From NCBI GenBank assembly GCA_013146195.2, contig CM028378.1, positions 38,896,108-38,960,107 on the forward strand: a stretch of 64,000 nt of DNA. The letters run 5' to 3'. Below, piece by piece: positions 21,771 to 32,419 of this stretch. Origin of the DNA: Codonopsis lanceolata (Eukaryota > Streptophyta > Magnoliopsida > Asterales > Campanulaceae). The translations under genes were made by a program, and so were the position numbers. The first letter of the stretch is position 1. Each line of letters starts with the position of its first letter. Below the pieces are notes generated by a model that ran no database searches, had not been told where the DNA came from, and saw only the letters and a list, made by a program, of their open reading frames with translations.

Positions 21771-22110
21771 TTTGTCACCTATAAATACTCCCGCTCTCTC
21801 TTCAATTTTTTTCCTACTCTTCATATCTCTTCATCTCTCTGGTCTCAGACTCTCAATTCTCAAGCTTCCAAGTTCCCAATTTCAATTTTTTACTAAGTTT
21901 ACTTACTAATTTTTATTAATTATGTTTTTAAACATTAATTACATATAATATTTATTAAGTATAATACTTATAAAAAATATGAAGTATAATATTTATTAAT
22001 TACGTTTTTATTATCTATAATTATTATTAAGTAGTATTACTTTACTTATTAGTTATTAACTTTAATATTTATTAGTTACATTTTACTATTATACTTATTA
22101 GTTACTATTA

Positions 22111-22373
22111 CTCTCTCTGTTTTTAAAATATTGTCTGGATTGACCCGACACACCGTTTAAAAAAAATCAATTGACTAGATTATAAATAATGGTGAAATGT
22201 ATTGTTTTTTTAATGTCCTTGAGTATGTGGCTATGCCTATAATTAAAATAGGTAGAAAAATAAGGGCAAAGTAGTGAAAATATTTTCCTAAAATGAAAAG
22301 TTTTGAAAGAGAATAATTATTTAAAAACGAACAAATGAAAAAAAGGTAAACAATAATTTAAAAATGAATAGAG
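22111..22373. mobile_element. Stowaway MITE, 263 bp
   Basis: Left CTCTCTCTGTTTTTAAAATA and right (reverse complement) CTCTATTCATTTTTAAATTA, flanked by TA on both sides. Its left arm (TTGACCCGACACACCGTTTA) matches the copy at 53787. Confidence 0.82.
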
Positions 22374-22424
22374 TATTAATTATATGCAAAACATATCTTT
22401 AGACCACTGTACTTTACAAAAAAG

Positions 22425-23379
22425 AGGTGGTCTCACGTAAAACGGATCTATCAGGATCTATCCGTAAAGGGTCAAAATTCAAAAATCTCAATACAACCCT
22501 TTAGTTTTAGAAAATTACAGTGCCACCCCTCATGTTTATATATGCATAGTGTCATTTTTTACTATTAATAGTGTCACTTTATAGTATAAAATGTGTCACT
22601 TTTGCCTTAGAAGTTACACTTTGTATTTTTAATGAAAATTATTATTTTTTCCTAAAAAATGTTACTTTTTGAGCTTAAATGTGTCACTTTTTAGTCTTAA
22701 ATGTGTTACTTTTACTTTGAAAAGTGTCATTTTTTTATAAATAAAAATCATTACGTTTGACATTAAAGTGTTATTTTTAACATTAAAAGTGTCACTTTTT
22801 ACCATTAAATGTGCTTACTTTTGACCGTACAAGTGTCATTTTTCCTTATTAATAAAAATCGTCGTTATTGACATTAAAAGTTGTCACTTTTTAGCATTGA
22901 GAGTATCACTTTTTAATATTAAGAGTACTACTTTGTATTTTAATGAGAATTATAATAAATTTCACTTTTATCAATTATAATAAATTTCACTTTCAACCTT
23001 TAAATATGTCATTTTTGTCTTTTCAATGTGTCACGTTTGGTTTTAAATGTGTCATTTAACATTTCGTTAAAGTCCATTAGGGTCCGTCAAGTATCCCAAG
23101 GCAATTGATGCTAACGGAGCTGACAAAGGATTAAATTGTAAGGCGTGGAAAACATAAGAATTTCGACAGCAAACCTTGAAAGTACAGGAGCACCGAAGCA
23201 AAATGACACATCTGAGAGCACTAGGAGGTTTTGAACCAAAGATCAACACGCTAAATTTTAATAAACCTTAAATGTGAGTCATCCCAACAAATTCTTTTTT
23301 GTGAATTCTTCTAACATATTATTTATTTATTCTGACCCACGAATTTTTAAATGGGACCGTCCTACATAAGTCTTTACCT
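22425..23379. mobile_element. MULE B: inverted relative of MULE A
   Basis: Contains GTGTCACTTTTTAGTATTAA-type repeats (22540-23060), the inverse of the minisatellite in MULE A, and the block TCAAGTATCCCAAGGCAATT (about 23085), which is the inverse complement of 20790-20815. The right end has GACCCACGAATTTTTAAATG and GGACCGTCCTAC, as in the MULE A TIR. The left end is more diverged. Flanks ACAAAAAAG (22416-22424) and ACAAAAAAA (23380-23388) are a possible 9-bp TSD with one mismatch. Confidence 0.7.
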
Positions 23380-23764
23380 ACAAAAAAACGCAATTAGATC
23401 GCTTGAACTTTCAAATTTTCATAATAACTATTGTACTTGAGTTATGTTGCAATTTAACCTATTTTTTGGATGAACGTTAAGTTATGTTAAAAAACAAAAA
23501 AAAAAGTGAAAAAAAAAACGGTTATGAACCGTGTACTGACTGCACGGTTCAGAACCGAAACCTTCTCCATAAGATTCACCATTCAAATTCAGTTCAAGGG
23601 CACAAAAAAATTGAACTGAGACCATCGGTTGAAAGTAAGTAAGTAACATAGCATGAGTCCCTGGATAGCTGCCTCCACAAGTAGCTGAGGTGGCGACCTC
23701 TAAGGTCGGGAGCTATAATCTGGGGTCGTGCGAGGGCACCCGACCATGAGCCCATGACTGCTGG

Positions 23765-24396
23765 TAGTGGCGGATCCACATGAGAGGTTGGGGTGTCCAT
23801 GGACACCGCTCAAAAAAAAAAAAAATTAGGAGTAGGTTTGTGATATTTGACAATTTGACCCCTCTAAAAGTTTTCATTGGACCCCTCCCAAATTCTTTAT
23901 AAAAAATATTGTCAAGACGGATTTACAAAATCGAATGTTCGATCAATTTTTAAATGATTCTCTTGTATATTATATCAAAAAAGACATGTTAATGAATGTT
24001 GGTGATAATGATTAATTACGTGTTTTCAAACGTTAAAAACGCGTAAATGACAAATTGTAATTTCTAATTTTTTTATATATAATATACTCCCTCCGTCCCA
24101 AAATATATAACATTTTGAAAAAGTTTCTTTGTTTCAAAATAGATGACACTTTGTAATTTTCAAGGAATATTTTCTTTTTTTTCCGATTCTACCCATATTT
24201 ATTGACCTCGTAACTCGTGTTTGACTTTTTGAACAAGAATATTAAAACACCTCATTAATGTTTGAATAAAAACAATTTAATCTTTACAATATGTTTCTCT
24301 GGTTTGTGTGAAAAGCCCAAAAACATTATATATTTTGGAACGGAAGGAATAGTTGAAATTTTAGACACCGATCAATATTATTCCTGGATCCGCCAC
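23765..24396. mobile_element. hAT-like element with 10-bp flanking duplication, carrying a Stowaway
   Basis: Tips TAGTGGCGGATCCAC and (reverse complement of the right end) GTGGCGGATCCAGG. The flank TGACTGCTGG is duplicated exactly at 23755-23764 and 24397-24406; hAT elements give 8 bp, so the true tip may lie a base or two inward. GGGGTGTCCATGGACACC follows the left tip. A Stowaway (24087-24349) is nested inside. Confidence 0.75.
24087..24349. mobile_element. Stowaway MITE nested in the hAT-like element
   Basis: Left CTCCCTCCGTCCCAAAATAT and right (reverse complement) TTCCTTCCGTTCCAAAATAT, flanked by TA. Confidence 0.88.
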
Positions 24397-24406
24397 TGAC
24401 TGCTGG

Positions 24407-24985
24407 CTGGTAAGTGATTCCCTACTCGGGTAATAGAGAGTTCTCAGGCCGAACTGGAGGAGGGGTCTTTCTACATGGGTGACGTGGCAAGTTAAGCCCC
24501 CACATTCAAATTTATATAGTGATTAGTGAATAATCTAAAATATATAACCAAATGCAATAATATTGGTACACAAAATATTTTCAAGTTGACCCTTTATCTA
24601 GTGCAGGAGTCGACAAATGTGCAACGTCATCATCTCGCATTCTCACCCAAAAGCCCAAAGGTGTCAATAGACAATAGTAATTAATTTTCTGCATACCTAT
24701 TTTTCTCTTAAAAGTGTATGTTGAAATAAGATAGTTTTCTGAAACTAAATTAATCCGAGTGAACCAACGATCCAATAACCCAAACAATCAAAGAACAGTA
24801 GACATGAAACGAGATGATACAACTGTCGAGTTTACAATCAAGAAAAACACAATTCAGAATAGCATAAATTTAAGGCCACCCACAGATTAGTTTGAATCCA
24901 TGTAGTAATTGGTTTTTGAAGCTAATAGATGCATTCTGTGAAGGATGCTAAATTGACTGGACAGGATCTCACTGTTCCATGAAAA
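24407..24985. other. 3' flank of the Maf-like gene
   Basis: No gene. TCTAAAATATATAACCAAAT at about 24533 repeats exactly at about 21451, and a segment like TTTTCTGCATACCTATTTTTC (24685) resembles 19649-19665. The two places therefore share an older duplicated segment. Confidence 0.5.
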
Positions 24986-27900
24986 CTAGATGGCCTCCTT
25001 CAGCAGCCGTTCTGTAAGAGCCTTAGGCAGTCCCATCACACTATCAGTTGTCCCTACCTGTACAGAGGATTGCCCGATGCGAGTTTTTGGTAATCAGCAA
25101 TGTTCATTAATGTTGTCAAAAGATTCTGCATAACATAGACAAACTAAATACCATACAGCTTGCAATGAACTTTGGGCTTTTCATGCTCTATAGCAAGTGT
25201 TTGTAGGCTTGTAGCACAATCGGGAGTATATTAAATTTTTCAGGCAACCCTAGTGGGTCACTGGAAAAATCCCATAATATATCTAGGTGGTTTAGAATGA
25301 TACCATCATGAAATATGAATACAAAATATTTCTCCGGCCCTGTCCTAATACCGCGATTGAAGGTTATTAAATTACTTCTCTACTGCAAGAATTCTTATTT
25401 CTTATTGGTTTGTCAGAATAAGTAGTTCGAGTTTGTCTCAATCTAACACTTACTCCATATAGCAACTATGTCATGCATGCAAAGGATAACATGCAAAAGA
25501 ACTGCAAGCACTATAGATAAAAAATAAAAAATAAAGTGTTTCAACTGTCATCGAAGTTTTTTTTTTTTTTTTTTTGTGGGGGGTGGGTTGTGACTTGTGA
25601 AGAGCAGGGAGAGGGACTAACCACTTCTTTGACAAATGGTCGTATCAGAGGGTGTTCAATTATCAGCCCCCCTGCAACCTTGAGCACCAAACCCTCCTTG
25701 ATCTGAAAAAACCAGCTATATATCACTTGTTGATCTAAGAGATATAGGAACAACTCCCAAACTGCTGCTATTACTTACTAGATCATTGATTACATCATCC
25801 GGTATGTCATGGAAATATATCTGTGATCATCAACGAGTCACTTTAAAAAGATGAATTAGCAAAAGAGTCAAGACACCAAAACAATTCAACCTCAAATGTT
25901 ACAACAATCTCAAAAACAAAAGGGGAACCATCATACTACAGGGAGGAGACGCACTTTTTATAGGAAGCTCAAGGACCAGTAAACAAACATGCCTGGAGAA
26001 AGACGATGCATTCCACACTTTTTCTACCACGTTACCGAGTGTGCTCAAGCATCCACTCTCAGAAGTGAGAGAGAGATATAGAAACCTTAGATTCTAGTTG
26101 ATACAAAGTAACAAAAGACTCGGATCTCGTGTTTTAGTTGAGCTACCTTACAGTGTAGTAAACAAATCACCCATGCTTTCGACATTGGGAAAGACTACAA
26201 GGAAGTAATTTAATAGTAGACAGATAACTTGATTGATAGAATATCATACAAGCATAAGTATAGAGTATCTAGGCTGTGGATGAATATATAATTGTTCTCA
26301 CAAAATCATTGTATTTCATCCCTTTTCAAATTCTACCTTATCTATGCAAAGTGAACATGTATTTAATGTATAAAGTTAAATCAGATTCTCCTCCAAACGT
26401 TTGTCCTCTTTCATTCCGTACAGCAGAAATGTTCAATTTAGAATGAAATAAAGTTTATGCTCACAAAAGTATTGGATGTCAATAGTACCTCGACTTTGTC
26501 CCATCCTCCTTTTCTGGTACCTGTGTTCAGGTTTGTAACTAGAACTGAACTTACTGTAGCTGCGTGCCCACCAGAATAACCTAAAATTTTGAGCATGTAA
26601 GATCACTATAACCATGAAAACATTACTGCAAAAGGTTGAGGTAGATATGAACCGCAACCTTTGAGGAATTGGCGTGCTTCGTCCTCATTGGATGGTTTCT
26701 CTCTTATATTACCTTCATAGACCACCACCTCCAAATCATTTTTATTTTAGCAAAAAGATTAAATATTTAATAACAAGAACTACTACATAAATTTGAATGG
26801 TCAAACCAAAAGAATGAGAGAGTGAAAACCCCTCTGTTCAATACCAGAATGTTCCAACATCAGAACGCCAATAATATGAGGCTACAAAGCATACAATCAC
26901 CAAGCCCCAAAGACAACTAATACAGGAGACACGATGTATGAAGCAACCATGAGATTATATGTTATGCACTTAACTTCTCCTTTATGAAGAAATACATGGA
27001 CAGTTTGTTGGGGTGAGAGGGACAATAGGTATAAAGGGAGGGGAGCGGATATTTTTAAGCATAATATACAATTGGAACATTTCCATGTTCTTAGGTGGCA
27101 AGAGCATCATGAAAGTACACTTGAGGAGGCCTATTAACAACTCAATGGCTATTCCATGTTGAATGCAAATATAAGTTTCATGTCAAAAAGAATTTTAAGA
27201 AAGATTCAGATGCTGATCCTACCAAATATTTGGATCTTTCCGCATATAACTTTACTAATCAAAAAATTGGTATTTTTCATTTTGTGGTTGGTATTCAGAA
27301 CGCAAAACTTGACTTGATCTTAACTTCACATAGTTTAGTTGCAGCACATGATTTGAAGATGTAAAAACTAAAAACAGATTCATGAATCATGACAGGAAAG
27401 GTATTGATTTGTACTTGGTCACATGTAATTAAAAGTGTTGGCTCAGCATCCTTGTTGTCTTCAGCAATGGGGAGCTCTGGTGTGATAGCTTGTGCCTAAA
27501 AAGAAATTCTACCAAGTAAAGTAACTCACAAATTAAGAATAATGATGTGAAACTTATAATGAAGCCTTAAGGCGTAGAAAGAAACACAAGAAAAATATGA
27601 AATTACTATGCACTTATAGAGTGTATATTAAAATCACGAGTCCAATATACCGTTATATTTTTCCTCATGAACAAGAAAACAGATATTCATGCAATGGATT
27701 TTGCACCAATAACCAAAGGGACACATAATCATTCAGTCAAATTCCAAGGAAATCATTTTATTAATTAACTTCAAATTTTTCTGATGCAAATCTTACAAAA
27801 TAACATAAAAGAAATGAGCTACAAAGTTTTTCTCATCCTACTAGTCCCCTCATTTGATCTGGGTTCATGTCAAACAAAATGGAAAATAGGAAACAGAGTA

Positions 27901-29261
27901 GGATCTCATGGTAGACTGCACATAGAAGTCTGGATGCACAAAACTGGAAGTGCATAACTTCCTAAGTATATTCCAGAATTCCAAGATCAACACATAAAAA
28001 AGGAAAAATAAAAAAAAGGTCTTCTGGAGCAGGAGCTGGAACTGGGAAGGCTCTCAGAAATTTGAACTCCAAAATGAATGCATTTCAGAAGAAAGGTTGG
28101 AACTGGCGAACTCAAGCATTCAGATATAAATAAATGATAAGAATGTAATACATACTGTGTCAGATGCAATCAAAATAGTTGGTTTCCCATCCTTCTCTTT
28201 GTTATCACACGTTTCAAGCTTCGATATGATGGCGGCTGCCTAGAGGAAGAAAAAATATTGATCAATAGAAGATCAGAACCAAGAACCAGTTCCACCTTAC
28301 AAAAGAAAGAATCTGATAGTTAATACTAAAGAGATTTTACATAATGGTAAAAACAAACATATCAGAAGTAATCAGACATACATTTTTTGATGCTCATATG
28401 GAAATGACCACCAGATCAACCAGGTTAGGACTCTTAGATATGCGTTGAACACTGGAATGGCACTAACAAAGTCTAACCAGATATGAGCACGTGATTTAAA
28501 TAATTTTGCGTGCTCTTCACCTTCTATACATTACAGATAGAATAACCTGATTCTCAAGTTAAGTTGACCAGACATACCGCAAAATAAATCTCGTAATCAT
28601 GAGACATACGGATAGATGGCACCCAAACCAACAAATGAAAAGAAACAAATAAAATAAACTAAACAACGAAGGGGGAAAAACTACCTTTGCCTCTGCAAGA
28701 GCCGTCACCAAGTCTTCAGGAATTTCAGTTCGAATAGCTTTCTCATCTATATCTGCTGACTGAATTATAGGTAGTGTTATTTGTAAGACCAACATAAGAG
28801 ATAGATAGCATAAGTTGTGAGATTACTATACCATGAGGGTGAACTCGTATCCCATTTCAGCTAATATATTCCGACGGGCCACAGAAGATGACCCCAAGAT
28901 TATCTGCAAGGTGTAAAAACTCAAAATATTAACCTAATATCTCATACCTGTTGGAAGTTCACACTGAATAACCATCGCAAGTTTCTATGAATTGTAAAGC
29001 AATTTGAAAATGACAGAAGTATCAACATCCCACTAACTTGAGTGCTCTTGGACGGAACTTATACTATTCATAAAATTCATAATACACGCCGCGCGTACGA
29101 GATTAGGAATCTGAATGCAGTTGTTTTTACAAATCACAAATACAAAGCCTTCAATTAGATGTTTAAAAATAGTAATAAATGTGTGGAAACCCTAATCATA
29201 TCAGTATTGGCATGAAAAAAGTGTTGGGTCATACCTTGAACGAAGAAGGGTTCACCTCCAT
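24986..29261 (-). CDS. Maf-like nucleoside triphosphate pyrophosphatase, 10 predicted exons
   Basis: Exons (minus, 5'-3'): 29261-29235, 28903-28832, 28759-28685, 28239-28156, 27495-27415, 26728-26659, 26580-26489, 25820-25779, 25702-25622, 25057-24986. All introns are GT-AG. The sum is 696 bp, 231 codons plus stop. Maf/HAM1-type enzymes hydrolyse non-canonical or modified NTPs to the monophosphate. Visible signatures are ILGSSSVARRNILAEMGYEF near the N terminus (substrate-binding S-S-x-x-R-R), SADIDEKAIR, a CDQ-VVVYEG-IREKP block, KGYSGGHAATVSSV, and VGTTDSVMGLPKAL at the end. Exons 4 and 5 (84 and 81 bp, both phase 0) code for similar segments, one ending IASDT and the other ITCDQ. With only one of them the protein is 203-204 residues, the family's usual size. 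The start is the first ATG after a 5'UTR-like stretch. Confidence 0.94.
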
Positions 29262-29437
29262 CTTTAATTTTCTTGGCGGACCGGCGAATTAGCTTTCACC
29301 TTCTCGGAGCACAAGAAGGAGAACTGAACTTCAAAGTATAAAGTGGGGGACTACAAGGGGGCGCCTGTGATTTTGAATGATGGAGGACTATAGGGGAAGA
29401 GGAATCTACTCTCTAACTCGATTTCAAGCGTTTTTCC

Positions 29438-30195
29438 TGGGGCCGGCAAAAGTCCCGTTTTTTCCGACCCGACCCGTCTGACGCCCGATCCGATCTCGTC
29501 CCGACATTTCCTGATCACGATAAATCCCGATTCTGATTTTGTCTGGATTTTTCCCGTCCTGATTTATTTCGAGACGGGATTCGGGATAATTATCAATCTC
29601 GTCGGGATTCCCGACCCGTCCCAACTATCAATCCCGTCGGGATTCCCGAATCCCGTCGGGATTCCCGAATCCCGACTCATCCCGACTATTTTCTAAATTA
29701 TTTTTTTATTTTTTTTATAAATATTGTAAGCGTTAAACATTGTCTATTTTGTGTTTGGTATAATTACTTAATGATATTTGTTAAATTTATTTTCACATTG
29801 TTGTGGGTTTTTTTTGTCTATCACGTTTCTGCACTCGGTGTAGCTGTTCACCTGCGAGTGAAGAGTGTATTTTATTCATAATAACAAATTCAGCAACACC
29901 CACCATTAAATAAATATTCAAGTATACTTGTAAATATACAATTTGAAATTTTAATCATAATGGAAACATTTTAAAAATATTTTAGTCAGAAAATATTGTT
30001 CATAAATATTATAGTCGGGATTACGAAATTTTTATCTCCCGAACTATCGGGATCCCGATTTTTCGAGATCCCGATTCGTCGGGTCCCGACACTTATCAGG
30101 AACGGGATCGGGAAGGAAATTGAAATCTCAAATTCTATCGGGACGGGATCGAGATGAGGGGTATCGGGACGGGTCCCGTCCCAATTCCACCCCTA
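29438..30195. mobile_element. hAT-type MITE, 758 bp, in the Maf upstream region
   Basis: Ends TGGGGCCGGCAAAAGTCCCG and, on the reverse complement of the right, TAGGGGTGGAATTGGGACGG. A perfect 8-bp TSD GTTTTTCC flanks it (29430-29437 and 30196-30203). Sub-terminal arrays of GGGATTCCCGAATCCC-type palindromic repeats fill 200 bp at the left and about 180 bp at the right; the middle is AT-rich. It lies 177 bp upstream of the Maf start codon. Confidence 0.9.
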
Positions 30196-30636
30196 GTTTT
30201 TCCTGAGATTGGAAAGGCTTCAAATGGTGGACCAGACCGGGCTCAACATGGTTCCGTTTGGTTTTATTTTGATCTAAACCATCCATCGAATCGCCCTATT
30301 AGTTCCAAAAAAAATTAAATCAAACTGAATCGAAAAAGACTTAGAATCAAACCGAACCACTCGATTTGGTATGGTTTTGTGGTTTATATAAATTATTTTT
30401 TTAATTAAGTTAACCAACATTAAAAATAACAATAAAAATAATATTTTAATTTAGATTTAACATACAAATTATAAAATAACCTACTAAAAATAAACTATCA
30501 TAAAGAAAACAATACAAATTCCGAAATAAACATAAAAATTAAAAAAATAATAGTCCTCCAACAATCAAGGACCTAGATTATACATATCAGATGATCACAT
30601 AGTTCAGAATAGTTAACAAATGTTATATAATATTTA

Positions 30637-30897
30637 CTACTTCGTCTGTCTCAAAATTATTGTCCTGCTTTCTTTTTTCATCCGTCCCAAAATAATTGTC
30701 TTGTTTGAAACTTTCATTTTTAGGCAAACATTTTTATCACTTTACTCATTACTTTTTCATCATACTTTAATTATGAGTCACATATACATGGACTTTAAAA
30801 TAAACTACACATCAAACTAATATTAATAATCAGTTAAATGTGTTTTCTTAAACTGTGTGTCAAGTCAACGCAGACGATAATTTTGAGACGGAGGAAG
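30637..30897. mobile_element. Stowaway MITE, same family as 16116-16370
   Basis: Left CTACTTCGTCTGTCTCAAAA and right (reverse complement) CTTCCTCCGTCTCAAAATTA, flanked by TA. Confidence 0.88.
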
Positions 30898-32419
30898 TAT
30901 ATAATAAATAAATAAAAATATATAGGTTGGTTTGGTTTGGTTTGGTTTGATACCAAAAGCCCATAATCGAACCGAACGGTTTTACAATTTCGTAAACTGA
31001 AACTGAACCACCTTGAACCAAAATTGAACCAAACCGTAAGGTTCGGTGGTTTCGGTTTACACCCCAAAACTGGACCCCACAAATCGTCTACCTTTTATGA
31101 TTCTTTTGTATAAGAAAAAATTGTTGGCAGGTATGTTTTTCTAAACATTTATTCGTTTCACTCTCCCATTCTTTTTTTTTAACGACTAAAGTCTATTTTT
31201 GAAATATTGTTCATATAATACTCAAATTCAGATAACGTTGTAAATTTCTTCTTTTCCCTTCTTCTACTTATCTCTCATCGTTGAATTCGTTCGCTCGTGA
31301 CTTATGTCTTTATCACCCTAATTTACCACTCTTTTTACGTATCCATCGCATGTTGTTATTGTTGATCATTGTGTTTGTGTGTATGATTCAAAATATATTT
31401 ATTTGTGTGTTTTATGTTGCTATGCATGTAAATTATTCGATAAAATGCATGAATATAATTTATTCGTGGTGGACATCATTTTTTTATTTGGATGCATAAA
31501 ATTTGAATCGTAATGCATCATTTGTAAATCGTGATGCATCGATTTGGATTTAAGATGCAGAAAAGATGCACTAATTTTGAATCATTTGAATGAATTGTGT
31601 ACTAGAAATAAGGTACATGAGGTTCATTATGATTTGCAGCGCGATACAACAATATTTGCACCGCGATGCATCAATTGGGGGCTTGAATTGTTGCCATCAC
31701 GGTGCACGAATTAGATTTAGTATTGTAAACTAATGCATCGTGATGGCATTAATTGGTTTCATATGCTGCATCGCGGTGCACAAATTGGATTTGATAGTTT
31801 AAATTGACGCATCGCAGTGCATTAATTGATGCGACGCAATACAAAATTAGATTAGGTAATTAAAATTGATGTAGCGCGATACACACTGAGTAAGTGATCT
31901 GTAGCGTACCTTAAGCTCATTAAGGTATCGTAGTCTTTTCGCCCTCAAAAGTGACTTTTTCGATTAAAAAACAAATAGAATACTATAGCGATTGAAAATT
32001 TTCAAAGTGGACCGGTCAGAATTTACCCCGTTTGTATAACAACACCATTGATAATAAGATAAATGGCATGCCTCTCTACTCTCCCAGATATCGAATCGCT
32101 GATGTGTTTATATTGTATTCATATTTGCTTGTAAATTGTAATCATTCATTCCTTAGTTTTATGTCTAGTGGCTAAATAGGCTACATACTAGTTAACGTGA
32201 CAATTTTGCATAGGACTTAACATTCGAATAAAATTGATTAGGCTTTGTATCAGTACAATCTTCATCCAGCACACATAAGAAGACATTCACAAGCTGTCTT
32301 TAACAAATTACCAGTTCATGTGAAGATCAAGTATGTAATCCAAGACTGAAGAAATAGAATATAAAAGTCAAACTCAACAAGATTTGTGAATTATTCTTAC
32401 AAATATTTGTATCCAAATA
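30898..32419. other. Intergenic region with GCATCG-rich degenerate repeats
   Basis: No gene recognised. 30925-31070 has GGTTTGGTTTGGTTTGGT and related runs. 31500-31890 has the degenerate repeats listed separately. 32190-32419 resembles part of a Copia LTR (TATAAAAG, then AAGTCAAACTCAACAAGATT) that would continue at 36733, split by the solo LTR; this last reading is tentative. Confidence 0.45.
31500..31890. repeat. Degenerate repeats with core GATGCATCGCGGTGCA
   Basis: Seven or eight loosely spaced occurrences of variants of GCATCGCGGTGCACAAATT separated by TTGGATTTA-like spacers. Units are too diverged for a fixed period, about 60-75 bp. Confidence 0.6.

Noticed and set aside
23594..24490. 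5S rRNA-like sequence (GGGTGACGTGGC, CTGGTAAG)
   Set aside because: Only scattered short words resemble 5S rRNA; no box A, element or C pattern, and the stretch is interrupted by the hAT-like element.
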